From Chloroflexota bacterium (GTDB taxonomy: Bacteria > Chloroflexota > UBA6077 > FW602-bin22 > JAMCYS01), in NCBI GenBank assembly GCA_023473795.1, contig JAMCYS010000015.1:1-64000 (forward strand): a stretch of 64,000 nucleotides of DNA, written 5' to 3'. The notes under the pieces were generated by a model, which saw only the letters and a program-made list of their open reading frames with translations, was not told the DNA's origin and made no database searches. The first letter of the stretch is position 1, and the number at the start of each line of letters is the position of its first letter. A program made the translations under genes and the position numbers. This document shows, in pieces, positions 34,741-43,961 of the stretch.

Positions 34741-35028
34741 TCAAGCCGGCTTCTCGGAGCCGGTCTCGGCTAGTACCAACTTCAGCTTGCCGGCGGGGGG
34801 CAGACGCTTCATACGGCGCTCTAGCCGTAGGGCGTCGCCGTGGGAAGGGCAAGGCAGTACGCCCACCAGGCTCACGGGTCGGCGGGTGCGCGTGTAACAG
34901 GCGCCCCGGCCGGCGTTGTGCTGCGCCAGGCGTCGGTCGGGGTCGGTTGTGATGCCGGTGTAGTGGGTGCCGTCGGCGCAGGCCAGAACGTAGACCCACC
35001 AGTCTCGTGCCGCGCGCTCCTCGATCAA
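34741..35028 (-). CDS. GIY-YIG nuclease-superfamily protein (UPF0213 type)
   Basis: 95 residues from TTG 35028. The core [19 protein letters not shown], then [21 protein letters not shown] and [10 protein letters not shown], is the compact single-domain GIY-YIG fold; the first Gly-Ile-Tyr is Val-Tyr-Val, as is common in this group. An ATG at 35058 would add 10 residues but overlaps a TGCTATAAT promoter element, so the TTG (GGGAG upstream) is preferred. Role unknown; members are thought to act on DNA. Confidence 0.75.
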   Translation of the reverse strand: MIEERAARDWWVYVLACADGTHYTGITTDPDRRLAQHNAGRGACYTRTRRPVSLVGVLPCPSHGDALRLERRMKRLPPAGKLKLVLAETGSEKPA

Positions 35029-35056
35029 CGCTCCCTGCCCTTCCAGTGTGGCAGCC

Positions 35057-35065
35057 ATTATAGCA
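35057..35065 (-). promoter_or_regulatory. Extended -10 promoter element of the GIY-YIG gene
   Basis: TGCTATAAT on the minus strand (35065-35057), overlapping the alternative ATG at 35058. Confidence 0.45.
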
Positions 35066-35170
35066 CCGGCGCAAGGCCGGCCATACCTTGACCGGCCCTG
35101 CCCCACCGCCTACAATGCCCGACGGCCCGCTCCGCGTTCGAGCGCGGGCAGAACACCAGGAGGTGACGCT

Positions 35171-35713
35171 TTGCCGGAGAACGAGACCACGCTCTCTCCC
35201 GCCAGCCAGGAGAAGGCCCGCCGGGCCGCTGCTCTCGCCTACGAGTTCGAGCAGAAATACGGGTCGTGCCCGCAGTGCGTTCTGGAAGCGATCAATCAGG
35301 CAGTTATGCCGGTGAGCGACGACCTGTTCAAGGCCAGCCACGCGCTGGCCGGTGGGGGGGTGCTCTACGGAGTCGGCAGCTGTGGCGCCCTAGTCGGCGG
35401 CATTCTTGCGCTCGGCAATCGCTTTGGCCGCGACCGGGCCCACTTCGACAAAGGCCGCCGTTTGACCTCTTACCAGAAGGCCAAGCGACTCTACGACCGT
35501 TTTGTCGCCGAGTACGGCGGGCCCACCTGCGCCACGGTGCAGACCCGCACCTTCGGGCGCTCGTTCAACCTCTGGGAGAAGGAAGACCACGACGCCTTCG
35601 AGGCGGCCGGCGGCCACGTCGACAAGTGCACGAGGGTGGCGGCCAACGTGGCGCAGTGGGCGGCGGAGATACTGCTCGAGGATGAGGAGAGAACGCAGGG
35701 CCGCAAGCCCTGA
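35171..35713 (+). CDS. C_GCAxxG_C_C-family redox protein
   Basis: 180 residues from TTG 35171, set by AGGAGGTGA 4 nt upstream. The family cysteines are present: CPQCVLEA (near 34-37), GVGSCGALVGG, GPTCATVQ and KCTRVAANVAQW. This family is thought to bind a metal or be redox-active, and often occurs in anaerobes and dehalogenating bacteria. The function is not known. It is followed 11 nt later by an SDR gene. Confidence 0.85.
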   Translation: MPENETTLSPASQEKARRAAALAYEFEQKYGSCPQCVLEAINQAVMPVSDDLFKASHALAGGGVLYGVGSCGALVGGILALGNRFGRDRAHFDKGRRLTSYQKAKRLYDRFVAEYGGPTCATVQTRTFGRSFNLWEKEDHDAFEAAGGHVDKCTRVAANVAQWAAEILLEDEERTQGRKP

Positions 35714-35724
35714 GGGAGAGCGCG

Positions 35725-36489
35725 ATGGCGGACCTCTTTGATTTGAGCGGGCGAGTGGCTTTCGTCACCGGCGCTGCCCAGGGCCTGGGGCAAGGGGCGG
35801 CGGTGGGCTTTGCCCGCTACGGGGCGGACGTAGTCTGCGTCGACCTGGCGGCCGACGCCTGTGCCGAGACGGTGGCGCGCGTCGAGGCGCTGGGACGCCA
35901 GGCAATGGCGGTCGGCTGCAGCGTGACCGACGAGCAAGCGGTGGGGGCGGCCGTCGCGGCCGCAGTGAGCCGCTTCGGGCAGCTAGACATCGCCTTCAAC
36001 GCCGCCGGCATCACCAAGCGCGTGGCGTCGACCGACATCGCCCCGGCCGACTGGCGGCGAGTGATCGAGGTCAACCTGGTCGGCGTCTTTCTTTGTTGCC
36101 AGGCGGTGGGGCGTCATATGGTGGCGCGGGGCAGCGGCAGCATAATCAACATGGCCTCCGTGGCGGCACTGGGGGCAATGGGTAGGGGCAACACACCCTA
36201 CACGGCGAGCAAGGCGGGCGTGGCCGGCCTGACGCGCGAACTGGCCATCGAGTGGGCGCCCTTCGGCGTGCGGGTCAACGCGCTGGCGCCCATCCAGTTC
36301 AGGACGCCGTTCATCACTACTTTGCTGGCCGACGAGGAGCTGACGCGTCGACTCGTGGCGAAGATACCGCTGGGGCGGATGGGCGAAGTGGAGGACATCG
36401 TGGGGCCGGCGGTCTTCCTGGCATCCGACGCCTCGGCCATGATCACCGGCCACGTGCTGCCGGTGGATGGCGGCTACCTGGCGCAATAA
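35725..36489 (+). CDS. Short-chain dehydrogenase/reductase
   Basis: 254 residues. NAD(P) motif TGAAQGLGQG near residue 13, NAAGI near 90, catalytic Ser in NMASVAALG and Tyr-Lys in TPYTASKAG, and the usual end HVLPVDGGYL. An Asp follows beta-2 (VVCVDLAAD), which favours NAD(H). The substrate is not evident; gluconate 5-dehydrogenase or 3-oxoacyl-ACP reductase-like annotations are common for this class. It is co-transcribed with the C_GCAxxG_C_C gene. Confidence 0.88.
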   Translation: MADLFDLSGRVAFVTGAAQGLGQGAAVGFARYGADVVCVDLAADACAETVARVEALGRQAMAVGCSVTDEQAVGAAVAAAVSRFGQLDIAFNAAGITKRVASTDIAPADWRRVIEVNLVGVFLCCQAVGRHMVARGSGSIINMASVAALGAMGRGNTPYTASKAGVAGLTRELAIEWAPFGVRVNALAPIQFRTPFITTLLADEELTRRLVAKIPLGRMGEVEDIVGPAVFLASDASAMITGHVLPVDGGYLAQ

Positions 36490-36490
36490 C

Positions 36491-36522
36491 AGTCAGCCCA
36501 GCCAGGAATGGCTGGGCTGACT
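36491..36522. terminator. 14-bp hairpin after the SDR gene
   Basis: Perfect arms AGTCAGCCCAGCCA (36491-36504) and TGGCTGGGCTGACT (36509-36522), loop GGAA, 2 bp past the stop. Confidence 0.75.
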
Positions 36523-36558
36523 AGACAGAGTCGGCTCAAGCCGGCTGCGAGCGTTCTT

Positions 36559-36586
36559 AGCCCCCGTGCGCGGGGGCTTTGTTTGT
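36559..36586 (+). terminator. Intrinsic terminator with T-rich tail
   Basis: Arms AGCCCCCG (36559-36566) and CGGGGGCT (36571-36578), loop TGCG, tail TTGTTTGT. The second stop signal between the SDR gene and convergent korC. Confidence 0.8.
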
Positions 36587-36619
36587 CTAGCCGGGCGCCT
36601 CGGGGCTGGGCCCACGATC

Positions 36620-37177
36620 CTACTTCTTCCCCGCGCTGGCCAGGGCGCTCTCGCCCAGGGCAAAGCCCGCCTCCAGGGCCTTGGTGTTCATCTCCTCCGT
36701 GCCCTTAGGGGCTCGCGAGAGCACGGCCTGCCGAATGGCGTCGCGCGGGATGATGCCGGTGACCACGGCGATCACGCCCAGGGCGACGATGCTGGCCACG
36801 GGGCGCCCCGTGGCTTCCTTGGCGGTTTCCGTGATCGGCAAGCGCAGCACCCGCCGTTCGCTGTGCAGCCGCTCGACGTGCTGCGCGTCGGCGATGATCA
36901 AGCCGTCCTTGCGCACGCCGGGCACGTAGCGGTCGGCCGCGTCCTGGCTGAGCACCAGCAGCAGGTCGGGCTCGCTCACCTTAGGGTAGTCGATGTCGCC
37001 CTCGCCCAGGATGACCTCCGAGACGCTGGGGCCACCGCGCGCCTCAGCTCCGTAGGACTGGCTCTGAACCGCGTTCTTGTTGGCGAAGATAGCGGCTGCC
37101 TCGGCCAGGATGAGCCCGGCCAGCTGCAGCCCCTGGCCGCCGACCCCGGCCAGCCGCACTTCGTAGCGATCGTTCAT
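36620..37177 (-). CDS. korC: 2-oxoacid:ferredoxin oxidoreductase gamma subunit
   Basis: 185 residues: RLAGVGGQGLQLAGLILAEAA at the N-terminus and QSYGAEARGGPSVSEVILG are typical gamma-subunit motifs. It completes a 2-oxoglutarate:ferredoxin oxidoreductase with the two upstream genes. Its start overlaps the stop of korB by 4 nt. Confidence 0.92.
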   Translation of the reverse strand: MNDRYEVRLAGVGGQGLQLAGLILAEAAAIFANKNAVQSQSYGAEARGGPSVSEVILGEGDIDYPKVSEPDLLLVLSQDAADRYVPGVRKDGLIIADAQHVERLHSERRVLRLPITETAKEATGRPVASIVALGVIAVVTGIIPRDAIRQAVLSRAPKGTEEMNTKALEAGFALGESALASAGKK

Positions 37178-38019
37178 CGCTCGGCCCTCCCTGTGAGCTC
37201 CTGCGCCCTGGCCACGACCTGGTTGAAATAAACGTCGGTGAACTCGGGGAGTTCGCGATCGACCAGCACGCCGCGCGTGATCTTGCCCTCGGCGCTCTTG
37301 CCCGCGGCGACGGCGGCGACCGAGATGGTGTTATCGCGCTGCCACTTCAGCATTTCCACCGCAGTGGGCATCATGTTGAGCCGGCCGTAGGCCGTGTGGC
37401 ACTGGCTGATGACCTCGACGACAGAGAAGCCGCGCTTGACGATGGCCTGCTCGATCAGCTTTTCGAGCTCCAGGATGTGGTAGACGGTGCCCCGCGCGAC
37501 GAAGGAAGCGCCTGCGGCATCGGCGATCTTGGCGATATCGAAGGGACGCTCGATCTGCCCGTAGGTGGCGGTGGTGGCGTAGGCACCCATCGGCGTCGTG
37601 GGCGATACCTGACCGCCGGTGAGGCCGTAAATGCCGTTGTTGACCACGATGGCCGTCAGGTCGACGTTGCGGCGGGCGGCGTGGATGAAGTGGTTGCCGC
37701 CGATGGCCAGAGCGTCGCCGTCTCCCATCACAACCAGCACCTGCATATTGGGCTTGGCCAGCTTGATGCCCGTGGCGAAAGCCAAGGCCCGGCCGTGCGT
37801 GGTGTGCAGGGTGTTGAAGTCGGCGTAGACCGGCATGCGGCCGGAGCAGCCGATACCCGAAACCATGGCGACTTCGTCGCGGTCCAACCCTAAATGGCCC
37901 ACGGCCCGGATGATCGAGCCCAGCACGTTGCCCGCGCCGCAGCCGGCGCACCAGACGTGAGGGAATTTCTTGTGAGAGCGAAGATACTCGTGTATGGGAG
38001 GCAGCGTCTGCATAGTCAA
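37174..38019 (-). CDS. korB: 2-oxoacid:ferredoxin oxidoreductase beta subunit (TPP-binding)
   Basis: 281 residues. The TPP/Mg motif GDGDALAIGGNHFIH is clear. CAGCGAGN near residue 24 and GIGCSGRMPVY supply Cys residues for an iron-sulfur cluster. It catalyses oxidative decarboxylation of a 2-oxoacid, and its neighbours (idh, sucCD) indicate 2-oxoglutarate. Confidence 0.94.
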   Translation of the reverse strand: MTMQTLPPIHEYLRSHKKFPHVWCAGCGAGNVLGSIIRAVGHLGLDRDEVAMVSGIGCSGRMPVYADFNTLHTTHGRALAFATGIKLAKPNMQVLVVMGDGDALAIGGNHFIHAARRNVDLTAIVVNNGIYGLTGGQVSPTTPMGAYATTATYGQIERPFDIAKIADAAGASFVARGTVYHILELEKLIEQAIVKRGFSVVEVISQCHTAYGRLNMMPTAVEMLKWQRDNTISVAAVAAGKSAEGKITRGVLVDRELPEFTDVYFNQVVARAQELTGRAER

Positions 38020-38021
38020 GG

Positions 38022-39161
38022 TTAGTGGGCCTCCAGCGCCTGCAGAATCTGGGTCGGCGTGATCACGGTACCGTCGTAGCGGTGAACGCCGACGACGTCG
38101 GCCCGGCCCTTTACCACCCGCTCGACCTCCAGGCGAACCTGGCCCCGGTTCATCTCCGGCACTAGGAAGCGCCGGGCGGTGCGGGTGGCGCGTTCGATCT
38201 GCTCCTCTGGGAACGGCCAGAGCGTGAGCAGCTTTAGCAAGCCAACTCGCCGCCCCTTGGCCCGCGCCTCCTTCATCGCCTGGCGGGCGGCGCGGGCGGT
38301 CGAGCCGTAGGCGACGATGACCGTGCGCGCGTCCTCCAGCATCTCGCCCTGCGTCTGCACGATCTCGTCGACGTTCAGCTCGATCTTGCGAAACAACCGC
38401 TCGAACCAGGGATTAATCTCATCCTGGCGCAGGGTAGGGTAGCCGGCCCGATCGTGGAAGAGCCCGGTGACGTGGTAGCGATAGCCCTCGCCGAAGCTGG
38501 CCAGGGGCGGCACGTCGGCGTCGGTCTCCTCGTAGGGGAAGTACCACTCCGGTGGCACTGCCGGTTGGGGCCTTTCCAGGACGTAGATGTCCTCCGGCGC
38601 AGGAATTACCGTGCGCTCGCGCATGTGGGCCACCACCTCGTCCAGCAGCAAGATCACCGGCGTGCGGTAGCGTTCCGAGAGGTTGAAGGAGCGCACGGTC
38701 TGATCGAAGCACTCGCGCACCGTGCTGGCGGTGAGGACGACGATCGGGTGGTCGCCGTGCGTGCCCCAACGGGCCTGCATCACGTCGCCCTGGGCGGGCG
38801 CCGTCGGCTGCCCCGTGCTAGGACCGGCCCGCTGGACGTTGACGAGCACGCACGGTATCTCCGCCGCCACGGCGAAGCCCAGGTTCTCCTGCATCAGCGA
38901 GAAGCCGGGGCCGCTGGTGGCAGTGGCCGCTTTCAGGCCGGCTATCGAGGCCCCGATCACGGCCGCCAGGCTGCCGATCTCGTCCTCCATCTGGATGAAG
39001 ACGCCTCCCACCCTGGGGAGGCGTCGGGAGAGAATCTCCGCTATCTCAGTGGACGGTGTGATCGGATAGCCAGCATAGAAGCGCAGCCCGGCCGCCATCG
39101 CGCCCTCGGCCACGGCCTCGCTCCCTTGCATGAACCGCACCGTCGCCGCTTCTACCACCAC
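38022..39161 (-). CDS. korA: 2-oxoacid:ferredoxin oxidoreductase alpha subunit
   Basis: 379 residues from GTG 39161 (or the next GTG at 39158), with AAGGGGG just upstream; the frame reaches 39191 without family match. FYAGYPITPSTEIAE and SGPGFSLMQENLGFA are the family pyrimidine-domain motifs, and NVQRAGPSTGQPT follows. It pairs with korB. It lies 43 nt after the isocitrate dehydrogenase gene in the same operon. Confidence 0.93.
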   Translation of the reverse strand: MVVEAATVRFMQGSEAVAEGAMAAGLRFYAGYPITPSTEIAEILSRRLPRVGGVFIQMEDEIGSLAAVIGASIAGLKAATATSGPGFSLMQENLGFAVAAEIPCVLVNVQRAGPSTGQPTAPAQGDVMQARWGTHGDHPIVVLTASTVRECFDQTVRSFNLSERYRTPVILLLDEVVAHMRERTVIPAPEDIYVLERPQPAVPPEWYFPYEETDADVPPLASFGEGYRYHVTGLFHDRAGYPTLRQDEINPWFERLFRKIELNVDEIVQTQGEMLEDARTVIVAYGSTARAARQAMKEARAKGRRVGLLKLLTLWPFPEEQIERATRTARRFLVPEMNRGQVRLEVERVVKGRADVVGVHRYDGTVITPTQILQALEAH

Positions 39162-39204
39162 ATTACCCCCTTGACGACCGCACCAGCGCAAGACCGACTC
39201 GCGC

Positions 39205-40212
39205 CTACCCCTTCTCCACCCGATGGACTATGGCCTCGGCCATCTCGCTGGTTCCTGCTTGGCCGCCGAGGTCGTAGGTGACGTACCTGCCCTCGGCCAG
39301 CACCGATTCCAGCGCGCCCCGCACCCTCTGTGCCGCGGCCAGCTCGCCCAGATGCTCCAGCATCAAAGCCCCGGAGAGGATAATCGCGGTCGGGTCGGCC
39401 CGATTCTGGCCCGCGTACTTGGGCGCGCTACCGTGCACCGGCTCGAACACCGCCGCCTCGTAGCCGATATTGGCCCCGGGCGCCACGCCCAGCCCGCCCA
39501 CCAGACCGGCGCAGAGGTCGGACACGATGTCGCCGTACAGGTTCGGCAGGACCAGCACATCGTACAGCTCCGGTTTCTGCACCAGCTGCATGCACATGTT
39601 ATCGACTATGCGGTCCTCGAACTCGATCTGCGGGTAGTCGATCGCAACCTGCCGGCACGACTCCAGAAAGAGCCCGTCGCTGAGTTTCATTATATTCGCC
39701 TTGTGCACCGCCGTCACCTTCTGGCGGCCGTGCTTGACAGCGTAATCGAAGGCGAAGCGGCAGATCCGCTGGGAGGCGACGCGGGTGATTATCTTGATGC
39801 TCTCCGCGGCGTCCGGCGTGACCATGTGCTCGACGCCGGCGTAGAGGTCTTCCGTGTTCTCGCGGACCACCACCAGATCGATGTCGCCGAAGCGGGTCTT
39901 CACTCCCTTGTAGGTTCTCGCAGGCCGCAGATTGGCGTACAGGTCGAGTTCCTTGCGCAGGGCTACGTTGACGCTGCGGAAGCCCGTCCCAATCGGAGTG
40001 GTAATGGGGCCTTTGAGGGCCACCCGGGTCCGGCGGATGGAGTCCAAAACGGCCGGCGGCAGGGGCGTGCCCATTTCGGAGATCGTCTCCTCGCCCGCGC
40101 GTTGCACGTCCCAGTCGAACTGCACCCCGGTCGCCTCCAGCACCCGGCGCGCCGCCGCCGCGATCTCGGGGCCAATGCCGTCGCCGGGTATTAGCGTCAC
40201 ATCGTAGGGCAT
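39205..40212 (-). CDS. Isocitrate dehydrogenase of the isocitrate/isopropylmalate family
   Basis: 335 residues from the ATG at 40212 (GAGGAGAG upstream; an ATG at 40224 is possible). It opens [16 protein letters not shown]. Substrate-site motif [18 protein letters not shown] and [11 protein letters not shown] match the short NAD-dependent isocitrate dehydrogenase group. Metal-site Asp residues lie in [13 protein letters not shown]. It makes 2-oxoglutarate for the Kor complex next door. Isopropylmalate or homoisocitrate dehydrogenase is less likely given the neighbours. Confidence 0.9.
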   Translation of the reverse strand: MPYDVTLIPGDGIGPEIAAAARRVLEATGVQFDWDVQRAGEETISEMGTPLPPAVLDSIRRTRVALKGPITTPIGTGFRSVNVALRKELDLYANLRPARTYKGVKTRFGDIDLVVVRENTEDLYAGVEHMVTPDAAESIKIITRVASQRICRFAFDYAVKHGRQKVTAVHKANIMKLSDGLFLESCRQVAIDYPQIEFEDRIVDNMCMQLVQKPELYDVLVLPNLYGDIVSDLCAGLVGGLGVAPGANIGYEAAVFEPVHGSAPKYAGQNRADPTAIILSGALMLEHLGELAAAQRVRGALESVLAEGRYVTYDLGGQAGTSEMAEAIVHRVEKG

Positions 40213-40237
40213 CTCTCTCCTCATTCTCTGTGGTGAT

Positions 40238-40492
40238 CTATCCCCGTTTCCTGTGGGTTACGTTGATCGCGAAGTCGGGGCAGCGTATCTCGCACATGCC
40301 GCAGCTGGAGCAGCGGTCGGCGTCCAACAGGTACGGGCGATCCTCTTTGCCCATGGCGAGCGCCTTGGTAGGGCAGAACTCGACGCAGATGCCGCAGCCC
40401 TTGCACCACTTGGCGAAGACCACGACGGGATCAGCCGTGGGCAGGCGTAACGCCTCTCCAACCTCCGATACCTTACCCTTGCCTGCCGGCAT
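40238..40492 (-). CDS. korD: KorD, 2[4Fe-4S] ferredoxin subunit
   Basis: 84 residues with two clusters, [12 protein letters not shown] and [12 protein letters not shown], and the phrase FCPTKAL typical of KorD. It passes electrons from the TPP site to free ferredoxin. Its gene is separated from korA by the isocitrate dehydrogenase gene, an unusual order. Confidence 0.93.
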   Translation of the reverse strand: MPAGKGKVSEVGEALRLPTADPVVVFAKWCKGCGICVEFCPTKALAMGKEDRPYLLDADRCSSCGMCEIRCPDFAINVTHRKRG

Positions 40493-40495
40493 AAA

Positions 40496-41368
40496 CTACC
40501 TCCCTAGGGCTTTGCCCACCAGACCGGCCACTTCCGAGGGGTTCTCCGCCACGCGCACCCCCGCCTCGGCCAGAGCGCGCATCTTCTCCGCCGCCGTGCC
40601 GGCGCCGCCGGAGATGATGGCCCCCGCGTGGCCCATGCGCTTGCCCGGCGGCGCCGTGCGCCCGGCGATGAAGCCCACCACCGGCTTGCTCATGCCAGTG
40701 GCCACGAACGTCGCCGCCTGCTCCTCGTCGCTGCCGCCAATCTCGCCGATCAAGACCACCGCCTCAGTAGCCGGGTCGGCCTCGAAGAGGGACAGGACGT
40801 CCACGAACGAGGTGCCGATGATCGGGTCACCGCCGATGCCCACGCAGGTCGTCTGCCCCAGTCCGCTCTGGCTCAGCTGGTTGACCACCTCGTAGGTCAA
40901 AGTGCCACTGCGCGAGACCAGGCCCACGGGCCCCGGGCGCGTGATGTGGCCTGGCATTATACCCACTTTTGCCTGCTCTGAGGTAATTAGACCCGGGCAA
41001 TTCGGCCCGATCAGTCGCACGCCCCTGTCGACGGCATAGTGGTAGACGCGCAGCATGTCCAGAGTGGGAATGCCCTCGGTGATACAGACGATCAGACCGA
41101 TGCCGGCGTCCACTTCCTCGATGATGGCATCAGGGGCGAAAGGCGCGGGCACGAAGATGACTGAGGTATTAGCGCCGGTGGCGCGCACGGCATCCTTGGC
41201 GGTGTCGAAGACCGGCACGTCGGCCAGCTGCTGCCCGCCCCGCCCGGGGGTGACCCCAGCCACCACGTTGGTGCCGTAGGCCAGCATCTGTCTGGTGTGA
41301 AACTCGCCCTCTCGTCCGGTGATGCCCTGCACCAGGAGTCGGGTCGTCTTGTCTATGAGAATACTCAT
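40496..41368 (-). CDS. sucD: Succinyl-CoA synthetase alpha subunit
   Basis: 290 residues. CoA-binding Rossmann part [27 protein letters not shown], and the phospho-His in [10 protein letters not shown]. It overlaps the end of sucC by 4 nt. It interconverts succinyl-CoA and succinate with NTP formation. Confidence 0.96.
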   Translation of the reverse strand: MSILIDKTTRLLVQGITGREGEFHTRQMLAYGTNVVAGVTPGRGGQQLADVPVFDTAKDAVRATGANTSVIFVPAPFAPDAIIEEVDAGIGLIVCITEGIPTLDMLRVYHYAVDRGVRLIGPNCPGLITSEQAKVGIMPGHITRPGPVGLVSRSGTLTYEVVNQLSQSGLGQTTCVGIGGDPIIGTSFVDVLSLFEADPATEAVVLIGEIGGSDEEQAATFVATGMSKPVVGFIAGRTAPPGKRMGHAGAIISGGAGTAAEKMRALAEAGVRVAENPSEVAGLVGKALGR

Positions 41369-42495
41369 TGCCGACTGACCTCCACCACGCGCGCCGCCGC
41401 TTCGTCCATACTCTGGGCGGCGATCAATTCAGCCTGCCGCAAGATCTCCCGGCCCTCCTCTTCGTTGGTGCCCACCAGGCGTACGACCATCGGCACCCGT
41501 CTGCTCACCTGGCCGAGGGCGCTGACGATGCCCCTGGCCACCTCGTCGCAGCGAGTGATTCCGCCAAAAATGTTGAAGAGCACGGCCTTGACGTTGACAT
41601 CGCTGAGGATGATGGCCAGCGCCGCCGCGACCGTCTCGGCCTTGGCACCGCCGCCGATGTCGAGGAAGTTGGCCGGCGCGCCCCCCTTCAGCTTGATCAC
41701 GTCCATGGTCGCCATCGCCAGGCCGGCCCCGTTGACCACGCAGCCGATGTTGCCGTCGAGCTTGACGTAGCTGATGCCCTTCTCCCGCGCCTCGCGCTCA
41801 AAGGGGTCCTCGGCCGAGAGATCGCGCAGCTGCTCGAAGGAATGGCGCCAAGCGGCGTTGTCGTCGAGCACCATCTTGGCGTCCAGCGCCCAAATGGCGC
41901 CCTTGTCGGTGGTGACCAGCGGGTTGATCTCGACCAGACTGGCGTCCCACTCCACCAGCGACTGGTACAGCGCCCTGGCGACTCTCGTAAAGTCGCGCAG
42001 GTAGGACTTGGGGAGATCCATAGCCAGGGCCAACTCCCTGGCCTGGTAGTCAAAGAGCCCCAGGAAGGGGTCGGCCTCCACCCGCACGATCTTCTCGGGG
42101 TGCTGCCTGGCCACCTCCTCGATCTCCACGCCGCCCTCGTTGCTGGCCATCAAGATCACGCGCTTGCTGCCGCGGTCGACGACGGCGCTCAGGTAGTACT
42201 CCCGGCGGATGTCCACGGCCTCGCTCACCAGCACGCGCCGCACGGTGTGGCCCTTGATGTCCATACCCAGAATCTGCCCGGCGGCCGCCTCGGCCTCCTG
42301 GGGTGACCGCGCCAACTTGACGCCCCCCGCCTTTCCCCTGCCCCCCACCAGCACCTGAGCTTTGACGACCACGGGCTGGCCGAACTCGGCGGCGATTTCG
42401 CGCGCTTCGGCCGGGCTGGCCGCCACGCGGAAGCGCGGAATCGGCAGCCCGTGGGGAGCCAGCAGCTCTTTAGCCTGATACTCGTGGATATTCAA
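41365..42495 (-). CDS. sucC: Succinyl-CoA synthetase beta subunit
   Basis: 376 residues. ATP-grasp N-terminus [60 protein letters not shown] and [14 protein letters not shown]. First gene of the suc-kor-idh operon, read from the promoter at 42613. Confidence 0.96.
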   Translation of the reverse strand: MNIHEYQAKELLAPHGLPIPRFRVAASPAEAREIAAEFGQPVVVKAQVLVGGRGKAGGVKLARSPQEAEAAAGQILGMDIKGHTVRRVLVSEAVDIRREYYLSAVVDRGSKRVILMASNEGGVEIEEVARQHPEKIVRVEADPFLGLFDYQARELALAMDLPKSYLRDFTRVARALYQSLVEWDASLVEINPLVTTDKGAIWALDAKMVLDDNAAWRHSFEQLRDLSAEDPFEREAREKGISYVKLDGNIGCVVNGAGLAMATMDVIKLKGGAPANFLDIGGGAKAETVAAALAIILSDVNVKAVLFNIFGGITRCDEVARGIVSALGQVSRRVPMVVRLVGTNEEEGREILRQAELIAAQSMDEAAARVVEVSRQ

Positions 42496-42612
42496 GGCGC
42501 CTCTCCTCAGTCAAAATCGCCCGCACCGGCTATGGCGCGGGCTGACAGCTGATAGACTTACAGGCCCTTCGCTCGGGCGCTTGACGAGCCGGCCCGGGCC
42601 ATCTCTCCATTG

Positions 42613-42621
42613 ATTATAGCA
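42613..42621 (-). promoter_or_regulatory. Extended -10 promoter for the suc-kor-idh operon
   Basis: TGCTATAAT on the minus strand (42621-42613), no convincing -35. The start would be near 42606, 110 nt before sucC. Confidence 0.5.
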
Positions 42622-42750
42622 CGAAACGGCCGGCCGACCCCGAGCGAGAGCGCTAAGCAGGGCTGGCGCCGAAGGCAGCGGCGCAGCCTGCTGCGGAGAA
42701 GACACGGGCGAGAGATGACCCGCTCCGACTCCTTACCCCCGCTCACGCGT

Positions 42751-42804
42751 TTGACCGGGCGCTGAGCAACCCCTACAATGCCTCCTGAACCCCGTTCAGG
42801 AGGC
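42751..42804 (+). promoter_or_regulatory. Promoter with a palindrome over the start site and ribosome site of the thioesterase gene
   Basis: TTGACC (42751-42756), 17-bp spacer, TACAAT (42774-42779). A perfect inverted repeat GCCTCCTGAA (42780-42789) / TTCAGGAGGC (42795-42804) with spacer CCCCG follows directly. It covers the expected transcription start (about 42786), and its right arm contains the AGGAGG ribosome site of the next gene. The gap 42496-42808 holds no gene. Confidence 0.65.
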
Positions 42805-42808
42805 AACC

Positions 42809-43237
42809 GTGACCGAAGCCAAGACGCCGCACGACCAGACCCTGGCCGCCCGCATCCACGACTCGGCCATCTACAAGTTGCTGGGGATGCGCCTGGAATC
42901 GCTCGGCGCCGGCCAGTCGCGCATCAGCCTGCCCGTGGACGCGCGCTTCCACCAGCTGCAGGGGGCGGTGCACGGCGGCATCACGGCGACGTTGGTCGAT
43001 TCCTGCGTGGGCACCGCCCTTCTGACGCTCGTGCCCCTTGGCTATCGCGCTCTCACCGTGGAAATGAAGTTGAACTACCTGGCGCCGGTGGTAGAGGGCG
43101 AGCTCGTGGGCGAGGGCCGGATAGTGCATAAAGGTGGCCGTCTCGCGTTGGGAGAGGCGGAGGTGCGCGACGGCACTGGACAACTTATCGCCAAAGGCCT
43201 CGTTACCTACATGGCGCTGCCGCCGCCGAAGGACTGA
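42809..43237 (+). CDS. PaaI-like hotdog-fold thioesterase
   Basis: 142 residues from GTG 42809 (AGGAGG 5 nt upstream). Hotdog motif QLQGAVHGGITATLVDSCVG (HGG then Asp), then VEMKLNYLAPVVEGELVGEG. Such proteins hydrolyse acyl- or aryl-CoA thioesters. Substrate unknown. It is transcribed alone from its own promoter. Confidence 0.9.
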   Translation: MTEAKTPHDQTLAARIHDSAIYKLLGMRLESLGAGQSRISLPVDARFHQLQGAVHGGITATLVDSCVGTALLTLVPLGYRALTVEMKLNYLAPVVEGELVGEGRIVHKGGRLALGEAEVRDGTGQLIAKGLVTYMALPPPKD

Positions 43238-43265
43238 GAAGCGGTCGCGTCATTTACTGACCTGC

Positions 43266-43655
43266 CTATGCCTCATTTCCTTGCCACTCGCCGTGGCTAC
43301 CATCACAGGCAAGGACGCAGCGCCCGCACACCTTATAGCCCACCGCCTTCTCTCGGTACTGCATGTAGCGGTCGCAAAGATCGGCCTGGAAACGGACCTC
43401 GCGCGCGTCCCCGGGCCGGAACTCGACCCCAGTGAAAGCGCGTGGGGGGCAGGCCTCGAGGCAGGCGTTGCAGTCGCCGCGGCGGCCCGCGACCGGCAAG
43501 TCCACGGGCAGGTCGGCGTCGGTTAGCACCGTGGCAAAGCGCACCCGCGCGCCGTACTGAGGCGTGACCAGCAGGCAGCTCTTGCCGATGAAGCCGAGCC
43601 CGCCTAGATGAGCGGCCAGCTTCGTTGGACCGCGCGGGCAAGGCGTGCGGTATCG
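43266..43655 (-). pseudogene. N-terminally truncated QueG-like double-[4Fe-4S] protein
   Basis: The frame from 43655 to 43266 has no start codon or ribosome site and begins just after a stop. From about residue 13 it matches the second half of epoxyqueuosine-reductase-like proteins: LAAHLGGLGFIGKSCLL, TPQYGARVRFATVLTD, then clusters CNACLEACP and CGRCVLAC. The first 150 or so residues of the family, with the corrinoid-binding part, are missing. A short product from an ATG at 43544 would keep only the clusters. It is probably a remnant left by a deletion or rearrangement whose edge lies near 43640, close to the next promoter. Confidence 0.7.
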
Positions 43656-43672
43656 CTAATTCACTAGGCAGC

Positions 43673-43700
43673 TTGACACATTGGTTATCCGGTTTATTAT
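43673..43700 (+). promoter_or_regulatory. Strong promoter of the ACIII/cytochrome b operon
   Basis: TTGACA (43673-43678), 16-bp spacer, TATTAT (43695-43700). The leader to the first gene is about 255 nt, with no gene in it. Confidence 0.7.
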
Positions 43701-43961
43701 GAAATCAGGGGGTTGTCGCTTACCTGTGCGTCATACCTGCGCCCAGACGCTGGCGCGGGGCCAAGCTCGTTCGCTTGGCACGTTTCCTGCCGCTAAGTCG
43801 CCTGGACAACTATCAACCGTTTGGGCCAGTCTCGGGTCACTAGATTCTCTGTGTGTTAGCCGGCGACGGCCCCGCCTGTTTCTCGGTGGACAATGACCAG
43901 AGGGCCGGGTTGCACGGCAGCGGGTTCAAACTCACGTGGGGGGTCGATAGGTGTTAGAGCT

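Noticed and set aside
34688..35341. N-terminal extension of the LarA-like frame
   Set aside because: It crosses the GIY-YIG gene and the divergent promoter region; the ATG at 34687 has a strong ribosome site and the family start.
36620..39161. Pyruvate or branched-chain 2-oxoacid oxidoreductase instead of 2-oxoglutarate
   Set aside because: Adjacent isocitrate dehydrogenase, sucCD and KorD-type ferredoxin favour 2-oxoglutarate, though substrate was not proven by sequence.
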